NCBI GenBank assembly: GCA_963920635.1 | Contig: OY987303.1 | Location: 54,621,223 to 54,685,222 of the forward strand | Reading direction: 5' to 3' | DNA from: Pseudeuparius sepicola | Lineage: Eukaryota > Arthropoda > Insecta > Coleoptera > Anthribidae | Length of the DNA stretch: 64,000 bases | Part shown: positions 35,489 to 45,562 of the stretch, piece by piece | Layout: every line of letters begins with the position of its first letter | Position numbering within the stretch: the first letter of the stretch is position 1 | Notes under the pieces: generated by a model | What the model was told of the DNA's origin: nothing | What the model saw: the letters and a program-made list of their open reading frames with translations, nothing else | The model's database searches: none | Made by a program: the position numbers and the translations under genes

Positions 35489-37425
35489 TACAGTGTGACC
35501 CATTTGTTTTGGGGTCAGTCTGTAAAAAGTGTATCAATCGTGCGATTTGGCTGATTTTTTTTTAAATTGTAGAGCTCGATGAACTGCACATTTTGAACAA
35601 AAATTGCCTGGTTCGCATAAAATCCAAAGCCTACTATGACCGTTTTTATGAGCAAAATTTTAAGAAACCATATTAGCGTTTTTTTTTTGAAAAAATCTGT
35701 GTGCGCCAATGGATTGAGCACCCCTCGAAATGGGTATGTACAAAATTTCATCAAAATATTTCAAGTAATAACAATTTTGTAGAAAAATTAAAAATGCAGC
35801 CAAGGTACGTCTTTATTTTCAAAAATTCAAAGTTGGCCATGGAAAATAATTGAATTGTTTACTTTTATTAAGTGTCAAACTGTCTAAATTGAGTTCAGAA
35901 ATTGTTTGTGCTCAATACAATTAATTATCATAATTATGGAATATTTAAGCATAAGAGACAAAATAGAAATTGTTCGACTTGTGGGCGACAACGAGCGCTC
36001 GGCAGCAGAAGCTGCGGCCGAATTTAACAATAGACACCCAGGTAGATCAGTGAGTCGAAGTACTGTACAACGTATAAACAATATTTTTGATGAAACTGGA
36101 TCGATTTCTAAAAATTTATTAAAAACTAGGCAACTAGGCCGTGGACTTGTTGAAAATAACAATCAAATTCTGCAATACTTTAGTGACAATCCTCGAAATA
36201 GTGTTCGAACGGCTAGTTTAGACCTTCATATACCCAGAGAGAGTATAAGGAGATGTTTGAGACAAAACAAAATAAAACCGTTTAAGCCAAAATTTTTGCA
36301 CACCCTGGAACCAGGAGATGAGGAGAGAAGATTAGAATTTTGCTATTGGCTGCAAGGTGAATATCTCCATAATGGCAACTTTTTAAATGAAATTTTATTC
36401 ACCGACGAAGCCACGTTTACTACAAATGGTGTAGTATCAAGTCAAAACTGCCGTCACTGGTCAGTTGAAACTCCAGAGTTTATAATAAATGCAAGGAGAC
36501 AATATTCACAAAAAATTAACGTTTGGTGTGGAATACTACGCGACAGAATAATTGGCCCATTTTTCTTTGAAGGGAATTTGAATGCGGCTGGCTTCTTGAA
36601 TTTTCTAGAAATTGAATTTAGAAATGCTTTAGATGAGTTACCATTAAGATACCGTTTAAATTTAAAGTTACAGTTAGATGGCAGTCCTATTCATAATGCT
36701 CGTTTAATCAGAAACTGGCTAGATAATAATTTTGAAAACTGTTGGATAGGGCGAAATAGTCCTTTCTGTGAGTGGCCACCGAGATCTCCGGACTTAACTC
36801 CTTTAGATTTTTTTCTTTGGGGTACACTTAAGCAAAATGTTTCAAGACCCCATAATTTACAAGAACTGCAAGCTAGGATAAACCGTAGTTGTGAGGAAAT
36901 TACTCCACAGCAAATACGAAATGTAAATTTGAATGTACGCAAGAGGAACGACAAATGCATTGTAGAAAATTGAGGCTTGGTAGAAGTTACAAAAATTTTA
37001 TAATTTTAATTGTTTTTATGTTTTGTGTTTATAAGCATAAGGTTGTATTATTACAATTCAATTATTTTCCATGGCCAACTTTGAATTTTTGAAAATAAAG
37101 ACGTACCTTGGCTGCATTTTTAATTTTTCTACAAAATCGTTATTACTTGAAATATTTTGATGAAATTTTGTACATACCCATTTCGAGGGGTGCTCAATCC
37201 ATTGGCGCACACAGATTTTTTCAAAAAAAAAACGCTAATATGGTTTCTTAAAATTTTGCTCATAAAAACGGTCATAGTAGGCTTTGGATTTTATGCGAAC
37301 CAGGCAATTTTTGTTCAAAATGTGCAGTTCATCGAGCTCTACAATTTAAAAAAAAAAAATCAGCCAAATCGCACGATTGATACACTTTTTACAGACTGAC
37401 CCCAAAACAAATGGGTCACACTGTA
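35489..37425 (+). mobile_element. Intact Tc1/mariner-type transposon, long inverted repeats
   Basis: This 1,937-bp element begins TACAGTGTGACCC and ends with the exact inverse, flanked by TA on each side (35,487-35,488 and 37,426-37,427). The inverted repeats are 369 bp (35,489-35,857) and 372 bp (37,054-37,425). By eye they differ by one substitution and a change in the length of one T run. Between them is an uninterrupted transposase gene. Near-identity of the arms and an open frame suggest a recent insertion and possible activity. It is the only complete autonomous-looking transposon in the window and a model for the foldback derivatives around it. Confidence 0.92.
35936..36973 (+). CDS. 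Transposase, Tc1/mariner superfamily, DD41D-like
   Basis: This 345-residue protein would cut and paste the element around it, binding the inverted repeats and acting in the nucleus. Residues 1-60 form a helix-turn-helix region of the DUF4817 kind (YLSIRDKIEIVRL, then STVQRINNIFDETGSI). A second helix-turn-helix lies at about 76-115. The RNase H-like catalytic core follows: Asp157 in TDEATF, Asp248 in LDGSP and Asp291 in SPDLTPLDFFLWG. Between the last two Asp there are 42 residues, one more than the DD41D spacing, because of an extra Glu before the WPPRSPDL block. The frame could also open 10 codons earlier at 35,906, but the start at 35,936 matches the usual beginning (M-x-Y) and drops a low-complexity leader. 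There is no stop or frameshift. The C-terminus lacks the usual FEHL ending. Confidence 0.9.
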   Translation: MEYLSIRDKIEIVRLVGDNERSAAEAAAEFNNRHPGRSVSRSTVQRINNIFDETGSISKNLLKTRQLGRGLVENNNQILQYFSDNPRNSVRTASLDLHIPRESIRRCLRQNKIKPFKPKFLHTLEPGDEERRLEFCYWLQGEYLHNGNFLNEILFTDEATFTTNGVVSSQNCRHWSVETPEFIINARRQYSQKINVWCGILRDRIIGPFFFEGNLNAAGFLNFLEIEFRNALDELPLRYRLNLKLQLDGSPIHNARLIRNWLDNNFENCWIGRNSPFCEWPPRSPDLTPLDFFLWGTLKQNVSRPHNLQELQARINRSCEEITPQQIRNVNLNVRKRNDKCIVEN

Positions 37426-37429
37426 TAAT

Positions 37430-37639
37430 GAAAATTTCATTTTCCGTATAGTGGGGTATGCCCATTCTCTTGCAAATTCCATTACATTCCCTATTTGACT
37501 TAGGTACATCGTTGAAGGAAGAAATAATTCCTTACAGCTTAGGTAGGTATACAACAGGTCCTAGGCATTTTCAAGTGAAGAAAAATAAAGTTTACAACAG
37601 GACACTTAAATCATCACTATAATATGCTCGTCGAACAAC
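37430..37639. other. Short stretch without recognised features
   Basis: This lies between the intact transposon and the TAA microsatellite. Nothing recognisable is seen. Confidence 0.4.
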
Positions 37640-38000
37640 ATAATAATAATAATAATAATAATAGAGAACGTCCAGACGATTCCAATCATCATGTCAACAA
37701 CTGGTGTTATACCAAAAAGTTTGCTGAGAAACATCAAGGAGCTGAATCTAACTGATAGTCTTTACAGGTCCATGCAGAAAGCGGTACTACTTGCGACAGC
37801 CCGAACCGTCAGGAAATTCATGGGGAATGCAGGATCGTCCAAGAACATCAATGTCACCTAGGGCCCGATAACATGGCAAGGGTCTCGTCCGAGCCAGATC
37901 CTTTTGGTATCCGGGATGCCCGGGATCTGAGTGAATGTTCCCCGTAGAGGGAGTGCGAATGCCTTTTGGCTAAGTCGATATAATAATAATAATAATAATA
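37640..38000 (+). mobile_element. 3' end of an R4/Dong-like LINE in TAA microsatellite
   Basis: A TAA/AAT microsatellite (37,640-37,663) is followed by the end of a LINE reading frame, a short 3' untranslated region and a second TAA microsatellite (37,978-38,000). Dong elements and relatives in insects insert into TAA repeats, and LINE tails can be TAA repeats, so both edges fit a 5'-truncated insertion of such an element. The assignment to the R4/Dong type rests on this and on the C-terminal protein motif. Confidence 0.6.
37664..37861 (+). pseudogene. LINE polyprotein C-terminus (fragment)
   Basis: The 65-codon frame reads IPIIMSTTGVIPKSLLRNI, then LYRSMQKAVLLATARTVRKF, and ends at TAG. A V-I-P-x-S/N-L block followed by M-Q-K-A-V-L-L-x-T-x-R-x-V-R-x-F is the conserved last part of many insect LINE proteins with a C-terminal endonuclease. 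Reverse transcriptase and endonuclease domains are absent, so this is a severe 5' truncation with no function. Confidence 0.7.
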
Positions 38001-38631
38001 CCTATTATTTGCATATTAAATTGAAAGCTATAATTTGAAACCTCCATAACATTCTCGTTTCTGAACAGAGAGAAACATTTCCGTGGTACCGCTCGATACC
38101 TGTATAACGGCAGTATATCGTTTACAAAATCCTCTCTTGGCTCCTTTCTTCGAACCCGTGTCCCATTCACTTTCAAACAACGAAATTCACAAGCACCTCC
38201 CTTTACAACCTCATGAGATCATAAAACTTCAATTATCTTCAAATCCTCGGTACCGCGCCGAACCGTTTTTGTCTCTCCATTGATCGCCCCGGTCTTTTTT
38301 GCCGAAAGAAGAATGGTTCACCCAAGAATAGCCCCTAATTGCATTCGATTGAAGCCTAGGCGTGAGGGGGCATTGTCCCAAAGAACGGTTGACACCTCGG
38401 TACCATTCACGAGTACAAAGGCATCGGGACGCAGTGGGCTGCGGTCAGATTTTGGCAAATGCGCGGTAGGCCGTCACGCATGGGCCGGCCCCATTTCGCG
38501 CCCATCGTCGCGGCCCACTTTGATGTGAGTGAAATATTGGGAGGCTTTGGGATTTGACGAACCTCGGATGCTGGTTTCGGGTGTCGCATGTCGGGAAGTT
38601 AGGAACCCTCGAAAAACGTTAGTAAGAACTT
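38001..38631. other. GC-richer, possibly host sequence
   Basis: About 38,050-38,600 has CpG-containing, balanced composition and lacks transposon words. Short overlapping frames on both strands show no motif. It may be a host regulatory or exonic remnant. Confidence 0.3.
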
Positions 38632-38939
38632 TACAGAAAGAAAGTTAGCGGCTTTATGGGACCACGGGCGTAGCCAAGGGGGGGGGGGTTTACCCCCCCC
38701 CCTGGAAAAAGCAAAATATCACCTAATATTATACCGAAAAAATACGAGGAGTGAAGAGTTAAATTATTATTACGTTTGAATATATGTAGTAATAGTAGCG
38801 CCTAGCGCCATCTTTTGACGAGAGGCAGACGCAGTTGCAGCCGAACTATTTTGTATTGTAGGGACACTTTGCGTTGTTTCTCGATTATTCGCCACGCCCC
38901 TCGGTCGAAATGAGCGGAACTTTGTGGAAGTTCGTGGAA

Positions 38940-39030
38940 GTTTCTGGACGGCTACTGGGCTGCTATATAAGCGGCGCCGCGGCGCGTGACCGCGCTTACG
39001 GCAGTATTGTTCCATGCGAACTCGAAGCGA
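38940..39030 (+). promoter_or_regulatory. Promoter of the hAT transposase gene
   Basis: A TATATAA box at 38,964-38,970 sits in a GC-rich setting (GCGGCGCCGCGGCGCG) within the 5' untranslated part of the element, about 190 bp before the start codon at 39,159. An A/G-rich leader follows. Position, composition and the downstream frame support a core promoter. Confidence 0.55.
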
Positions 39031-39158
39031 ATAAAAGTGAAAAGTGGTGAACGAATAGTGAAGAGAATTAAGTGTACCGTGTAAGTGAGTAATTTTAGTG
39101 CGCTGTTATTCGATGACCTTGTTAAGGATAGATACGTGAATCATTATTACTGTCGAAA

Positions 39159-39591
39159 ATGGAGGGGAAAAAAAGGAAGGGTGATAAACTTAAAGGTATG
39201 GACTACTGGAAAAAGTGGTGTAGTCAAGGTCAAGGGGTTTCTAATAAAGAAACAAATTTGGATTTAGCTATCAAAGCTTCAGCTACCTTGCATGCTGATA
39301 AGAAGACTGCCTACCCCGAAATCTAGTTTGGAATGCCTAGATATGTGCGATAAAAACCTTTATCCTAATATTTACACATTACTACAAATCTTGGCTACCA
39401 TTCCTGTATCCACTGCTACCCCAGAAAGGTCTTTCTCGAGCCTAAGGAGACTGAAAAACTATTTACGAAACACTACAAGTGAAAACAGACTTAATGGTTT
39501 GGCTCTAATGAACATTCACTATGGAACAGAAATTCATGCAGATGAAGTAGTGGATATATTTAAAAGAAAAAGCCGAAGATTTCTTCTTTAA
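39159..39591 (+). pseudogene. hAT transposase, N- and C-terminal parts only
   Basis: The first frame (39,159-39,326, 55 codons) opens MEGKKRKGDKLKG and ends at TAG. The C-terminal part runs in another frame to 39,591 and reads YPNIYTLLQILATIPVSTAT, then PERSFSSLRRLKNYLRNT and ENRLNGLALMNIH. This is the hAT dimerisation domain that makes hAT transposases oligomerise. The zinc finger and RNase H-like core are missing, and the junction near 39,325 shifts frame, so no active enzyme is made. The C-terminal domain is well preserved, suggesting the deletion is recent. Confidence 0.9.
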
Positions 39592-40315
39592 TGGTTTTAG
39601 ATTTAGCGCAGAGGAACGAAATTAATTTATCCATTTCATTTAAAGTTAAGAACTTTATAAATATGTCGTAGTTTTTCGGATGAATATATAGATATTAAAT
39701 TTCATGTAAGTATATTTTTGTTGTTTTATTTACTTCTCAAACTAAACCCCCCCCAAAACTAAATCCTGGCTACGCCCGTGTATGGGACTATAAATTTCGG
39801 CAACTGGTAATATCATACCAACATCCAAGTTCTAATGGATGTGCCGGTGTTTTCATATTTGAATCGTTCGAGAAGGTGTTTACTATGTTTTGTGAAATTT
39901 CGGCTCTGGTACTATCAGCTTGATGCTACATGGTGCCACTGGTTGATTTCTCACCTCCAAGTGCAAGTTACACCATTAAAGGTACTACCGTTTCGGTTTG
40001 AGTCGTTCGGGAAGGTTATGGCTGCCTTGATGAACCTAATAAAGGGAAACAGCTGTCGTAGTCTACCTTCTCTAACGATTCAAATATGAAAACACCGGCA
40101 CATCCATTAGAACTTGGATGTTGGTATGATATTACCAGTTGCCAAAATTTATAGTCCCATAAGGCCGCTAACTTTCTTTCTGTAAAAATCTATTGGGGAC
40201 GTGAAATGTTATCATCTTTTTGTTAGTAAGAACATTTATGGGTCATTTGTCGCGGGTCAGAAATAGTACTGGCCCAACCATAGTTCCTTCAAGTAAGTTA
40301 AGTTAGGTTTCTGAA

Positions 40316-40719
40316 GGTACAGGGTGGGCCAAATTGGACACTTTTAAAGGGAAACTCCTATTTTTAATGGAGTTAGACGAAAACTGATATCGGTGTCTGT
40401 GACTCATTTTTTATGGTAAATCTAATGGCGAAAACCGCAAATCGATATCTGTCACCGTTCTTGAGTTATACAGGGCGTTTTTCGAAAATCTGCGTTTTCG
40501 AAAAATGGACGTAACTTTTTCGGGTTGAAAATTGTGTGTTTCTATAAAAACATTCCTAAAGCACTTTTTTACGTATAGAATCCAATGCTGCTACTACATT
40601 TTTCAAGTCAATGGTTTAAGGGTTACCTACCGGTGAAAGATTTTTTTTAAAATGAACACCCTATATATTTTTGCATTTTTTTCAATAGGGCAAAAAATTA
40701 CTATTCCAAAAATATAGTA
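40316..40719. repeat. Single arm of a TACAGGGTGGGCC element
   Basis: It starts TACAGGGTGGGCCAAATTGG. Inner termini TACAGGGCG (about 40,470) and an inverted ACACCCTATA (about 40,664) are seen. No inverted mate lies downstream before the next element begins at 40,720. Confidence 0.5.
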
Positions 40720-41213
40720 GCAGAGCTAGAACAAAGGTTAAATGGGGAAAGAATTGCAGTTTTGAATGCCCAATTTAATGCCCCCTTTTGGATTTTTAAA
40801 AAAGTTCATGGCTCACTAGATATTTTGAAAAGAGTGATTTTTTGATATTTCATCCGTTATTTCTGATTATACAGAAAAACTCTAGAGACAAAAATTGTAG
40901 ATAATTTTGGGCTTAATAGGGGTAATTTAATCCAATTTTTTGTGACTTTTAAGATATGACATAAACTTGTGTTTTTTTAAATGTAAATCACAGTTGGCTG
41001 GGGCCTTATAAAAGCGGCCATTTTTGAGCTTTCCAAAGACATAATACGCGGCATAGTTATTATAAAAAATAAAAGTGCTATGGCTAATTTTCTGATTTTT
41101 TTTTAAAATTTGACAGTCAGCCATGGAATATTTTCTATTTTCTATATTCTATTTTATAATTAGACATACTTCAAACTTTCTAATATTTTGTTTTTAGCTG
41201 GTAGAAAGTCACC
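40720..41213. mobile_element. Left arm of the foldback that brackets the satellite block
   Basis: It follows the foldback at 9,321-10,507 closely, with AACAAAGGTTAAATGGGGAA at about 40,731, then the inverse of that element's right half down to AGCTGGTA near 41,200. The outer 40 bp with the TACAGGG end is missing. The matching right arm ends at 48,604. Everything between 41,214 and about 47,790 is foreign to the 9.3-kb copy. Confidence 0.75.
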
Positions 41214-41239
41214 TTTTAAAATAAAACTAGCAATTCGCC

Positions 41240-44200
41240 CACCTGCGCTGGCGCGCCCCCAGGCCTGCGGCGGGCGGCGGCTTCGCCGCCGCAACCTTCT
41301 TTTAGGTGACTAGCGCGTGGGCTCTGCCGGCCATTGCTCCTCGCTTCGCTCGTCGCGACAGGCTTCTTTTGGGTAACTCGCGCGTGGGCTCTGCCGGCCT
41401 CTGCTCCTCGCTTCGCTCGTCGCGACAGGCTTCTTTTGGGTAATTCGCGCGTGGGCTCTGCCGGCCATTGCTCCTCGCTTCGGTCGTCGCGACAGGCTTC
41501 TTTTGGGTAACTCGCGCGTGGGCTCTGCCGGCCTCTGCTCCTCGCTTCGCTCGTCGCGACAGGCTTCTTTTGGGTAACTCGCGCGTGGGCTCTGCCGTAC
41601 ATTGCTCCTCGCTTCGCTCGTCGCGACAGGCTTCTTTTGGGTAACTCGAGCGTGGGCTCTGCCGGCCATTGCTCCTCGCTTCGCTCGTCGCGACAGGCTT
41701 CTTTTGGGTAACTCGAGCGTGGGCTCTGCCGGCCTCTGCTCCTCGCTTCGCTCGTCGCGACAGGCTTCTTTTGGGTAATTCGCGCGTGGGCTCTGCCGGC
41801 CATTGCTCCTCGCTTCGCTCGTCGCGACAGGCTTCTTTTGGGTAACTCGCGCGTGGGCTCTGCCGGCCTCTGCTCCTCGCTTCGCTCGTCGCGACAGGCT
41901 TCTTTTGGGTAATTCGCGCGTGGGCTCTGCCGTACATTGCTCCTCGCTTCGCTCGTCGCGACAGGCTTCTTTTGGGTAACTCGCGCGTGGGCTCTGCCGG
42001 CCTCTGCTCCTCGCTTCGCTCGTCGCGACAGGCTTCTTTTGGGTAATTCGCGCGTGGGCTCTGCCGGCCATTGCTCCTCGCTTCGCTCGTCGCGACAGGC
42101 TTCTTTTGGGTAACTCGAGCGTGGGCTCTGCCGGCCTCTGCTCCTCGCTTCGCTCGTCGCGACAGGCTTCTTTTGGGTAATTCGCGCGTGGGCTCTGCCG
42201 TACATTGCTCCTCGCTTCGCTCGTCGCGACAGGCTTCTTTTGGGTAACTCGCGCGTGGGCTCTGCCGTACATTGCTCCTCGCTTCGCTCGTCGCGACAGG
42301 CTTCTTTTGGGTAACTCGAGCGTGGGCTCTGCCGGCCATTGCTCCTCGCTTCGCTCGTCGCGACAGGCTTCTTTTGGGTAACTCGAGCGTGGGCTCTGCC
42401 GGCCTCTGCTCCTCGCTTCGCTCGTCGCGACAGGCTTCTTTTGGGTAATTCGCGCGTGGGCTCTGCCGGCCATTGCTCCTCGCTTCGCTCGTCGCGACAG
42501 GCTTCTTTTGGGTAACTCGCGCGTGGGCTCTGCCGGCCTCTGCTCCTCGCTTCGCTCGTCGCGACAGGCTTCTTTTGGGTAATTCGCGCGTGGGCTCTGC
42601 CGTACATTGCTCCTCGCTTCGCTCGTCGCGACAGGCTTCTTTTGGGTAACTCGAGCGTGGGCTCTGCCGGCCATTGCTCCTCGCTTCGCTCGTCGCGACA
42701 GGCTTCTTTTGGGTAACTCGCGCGTGGGCTCTGCCGGCCTCTGCTCCTCGCTTCGCTCGTCGCGACAGGCTTCTTTTGGGTAATTCGCGCGTGGGCTCTG
42801 CCGTACATTGCTCCTCGCTTCGCTCGTCGCGACAGGCTTCTTTTGGGTAACTCGAGCGTGGGCTCTGCCGGCCATTGCTCCTCGCTTCGCTCGTCGCGAC
42901 AGGCTTCTTTTGGGTAACTCGCGCGTGGGCTCTGCCGGCCTCTGCTCCTCGCTTCGCTCGTCGCGACAGGCTTCTTTTGGGTAATTCGCGCGTGGGCTCT
43001 GCCGGCCATTGCTCCTCGCTTCGCTCGTCGCGACAGGCTTCTTTTGGGTAACTCGCGCGTGGGCTCTGCCGGCCTCTGCTCCTCGCTTCGCTCGTCGCGA
43101 CAGGCTTCTTTTGGGTAATTCGCGCGTGGGCTCTGCCGTACATTGCTCCTCGCTTCGCTCGTCGCGACAGGCTTCTTTTGGGTAACTCGAGCGTGGGCTC
43201 TGCCGGCCATTGCTCCTCGCTTCGCTCGTCGCGACAGGCTTCTTTTGGGTAACTCGCGCGTGGGCTCTGCCGGCCTCTGCTCCTCGCTTCGCTCGTCGCG
43301 ACAGGCTTCTTTTGGGTAATTCGCGCGTGGGCTCTGCCGTACATTGCTCCTCGCTTCGCTCGTCGCGACAGGCTTCTTTTGGGTAACTCGAGCGTGGGCT
43401 CTGCCGGCCATTGCTCCTCGCTTCGCTCGTCGCGACAGGCTTCTTTTGGGTAACTCGCGCGTGGGCTCTGCCGGCCTCTGCTCCTCGCTTCGCTCGTCGC
43501 GACAGGCTTCTTTTGGGTAATTCGCGCGTGGGCTCTGCCGTACATTGCTCCTCGCTTCGCTCGTCGCGACAGGCTTCTTTTGGGTAACTCGAGCGTGGGC
43601 TCTGCCGGCCATTGCTCCTCGCTTCGCTCGTCGCGACAGGCTTCTTTTGGGTAACTCGAGCGTGGGCTCTGCCGGCCATTGCTCCTCGCTTCGCTCGTCG
43701 CGACAGGCTTCTTTTGGGTAACTCGCGCGTGGGCTCTGCCGGCCTCTGCTCCTCGCTTCGCTCGTCGCGACAGGCTTCTTTTGGGCAATTCGCGCGTGGG
43801 CTCTGCCGTACATTGCTCCTCGCTTCGCTCGTCGCGACAGGCTTCTTTTGGGTAACTCGAGCGTGGGCTCTGCCGGCCATTGCTCCTCGCTTCGCTCGTC
43901 GCGACAGGCTTCTTTTGGGTAACTCGCGCGTGGGCTCTGCCGGCCTCTGCTCCTCGCTTCGCTCGTCGCGACAGGCTTCTTTTGGGTAATTCGCGCGTGG
44001 GCTCTGCCGTACATTGCTCCTCGCTTCGCTCGTCGCGACAGGCTTCTTTTGGGTAACTCGAGCGTGGGCTCTGCCGGCCATTGCTCCTCGCTTCGCTCGT
44101 CGCGACAGGCTTCTTTTGGGTAACTCGAGCGTGGGCTCTGCCGGCCATTGCTCCTCGCTTCGCTCGTCGCGACAGGCTTCTTTTGGGTAATTCGCGCGTG

Positions 44201-45562
44201 GGCTCTGCCGTACATTGCTCCTCGCTTCGCTCGTCGCGACAGGCTTCTTTTGGGTAACTCGAGCGTGGGCTCTGCCGGCCATTGCTCCTCGCTTCGCTCG
44301 TCGCGACAGGCTTCTTTTGGGTAACTCGCGCGTGGGCTCTGCCGGCCTCTGCTCCTCGCTTCGCTCGTCGCGACAGGCTTCTTTTGGGTAATTCGCGCGT
44401 GGGCTCTGCCGTACATTGCTCCTCGCTTCGCTCGTCGCGACAGGCTTCTTTTGGGTAACTCGAGCGTGGGCTCTGCCGGCCATTGCTCCTCGCTTCGCTC
44501 GTCGCGACAGGCTTCTTTTGGGTAACTCGAGCGTGGGCTCTGCCGGCCATTGCTCCTCGCTTCGCTCGTCGCGACAGGCTTCTTTTGGGTAACTCGCGCG
44601 TGGGCTCTGCCGGCCTCTGCTCCTCGCTTCGCTCGTCGCGACAGGCTTCTTTTGGGTAATTCGCGCGTGGCCTCTGCCGTACATTGCTCCTCGCTTCGCT
44701 CGTCGCGACAGGCTTCTTTTGGGTAACTCGAGCGTGGGCTCTGCCGGCCATTGCTCCTCGCTTCGCTCGTCGCGACAGGCTTCTTTTGGGTAACTCGCGC
44801 GTGGGCTCTGCCGGCCTCTGCTCCTCGCTTCGCTCGTCGCGACAGGCTTCTTTTGGGTAATTCGCGCGTGGGCTCTGCCGTACATTGCTCCTCGCTTCGC
44901 TCGTCGCGACAGGCTTCTTTTGGGTAACTCGAGCGTGGGCTCTGCCGTACATTGCTCCTCGCTTCGCTCGTCGCGACAGGCTTCTTTTGGGTAACTCGCG
45001 CGTGGGCTCTGCCGGCCTCTGCTCCTCGCTTCGCTCATCGCGACAGGCTTCTTTTGGGTAATTCGCGCGTGGGCTCTGCCGTACATTGCTCCTCGCTTCG
45101 CTCGTCGCGACAGGCTTCTTTTGGGTAACTCGCGCGTGGGCTCTGCCGTACATTGCTCCTCGCTTCGCTCGTCGCGACAGGCTTCTTTTGGGTAACTCGA
45201 GCGTGGGCTCTGCCGGCCATTGCTCCTCGCTTCGCTCGTCGCGACAGGCTTCTTTTGGGTAACTCGAGCGTGGGCTCTGCCGGCCATTGCTCCTCGCTTC
45301 GCTCGTCGCGACAGGCTTCTTTTGGGTAATTCGCGCGTGGGCTCTGCCGTACATTACTCCTCGCTTCGCTCGTCGCGACAGGCTTCTTTTGGGTAACTCG
45401 AGCGTGGGCTCTGCCGGCCATTGCTCCTCGCTTCGCTCGTCGCGACAGGCTTCTTTTGGGTAACTCGCGCGTGGGCTCTGCCGGCCTCTGCTCCTCGCTT
45501 CGCTCGTCGCGACAGGCTTCTTTTGGGTAATTCGCGCGTGGGCTCTGCCGTACATTGCTCCT
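41240..45562. repeat. GC-rich 67-bp tandem array with 201-bp higher order
   Basis: I count about 64 units of 67 bp from about 41,275, plus a degraded unit at 41,240-41,300 holding a GGCGGCGGC hairpin. Units differ mainly at two places: AACTCGCGCG, AATTCGCGCG or AACTCGAGCG, and GGCCTCTG, GTACATTG or GGCCATTG. Three main types combine these: A (CGCG with GGCCTCTG), B (AATT with GTACATTG) and C (CGAG with GGCCATTG). From about 42.5 kb rightward they mostly recur in the order C-A-B, a 201-bp higher-order unit. Mixed types gather at the left edge. Units 5-10 and 15-20 have the same order of types, a 670-bp duplication. Because 67 is not a multiple of 3 and the unit has no minus-strand stop, frames of 1,066, 1,417 and 1,325 codons overlap there. 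They are not genes. Confidence 0.95.

Larger units (their letters stand above)
38663..39780 (+). mobile_element. hAT transposon, internally deleted
   Basis: This 1,118-bp element has 13-bp perfect inverted ends (CACGGGCGTAGCC) and a perfect 8-bp target duplication TATGGGAC (38,655-38,662 and 39,781-39,788). A G/C tract lies just inside each end, as in the other hAT copies here. It keeps its promoter, the start of the protein and the whole C-terminal dimerisation domain, with the middle deleted. Insertion into the centre-left of a palindromic element shows it is younger than that element. Confidence 0.92.
38632..40184. mobile_element. Palindromic element interrupted by a hAT insertion
   Basis: With the hAT at 38,663-39,780 taken out, the left arm (38,632-38,662 plus 39,789-about 39,880) is the inverse of 40,040-40,184. 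Shared parts are ACAGAAAGAAAGTTAGCGGC, TGGGACTATAAATTT and CATCCAAGTTCTAATGGATG. The middle of about 150 bp is unique. GTTAGTAAGAAC occurs just left of the element (about 38,619) and again about 40 bp to its right (40,223). Confidence 0.7.

Noticed and set aside
35515..37399. Matching 79/80-codon frames in the inverted repeats
   Set aside because: They come from near-identical inverted repeats of the intact transposon and are non-coding.
43612..43989. 125-codon plus-strand frame
   Set aside because: It lies inside the array and exists only because one TAA per unit is mutated to CAA near 43,785.
41240..45562. CRISPR-like array
   Set aside because: Units are joined head to tail without unique spacers, and the setting is an insect genome.
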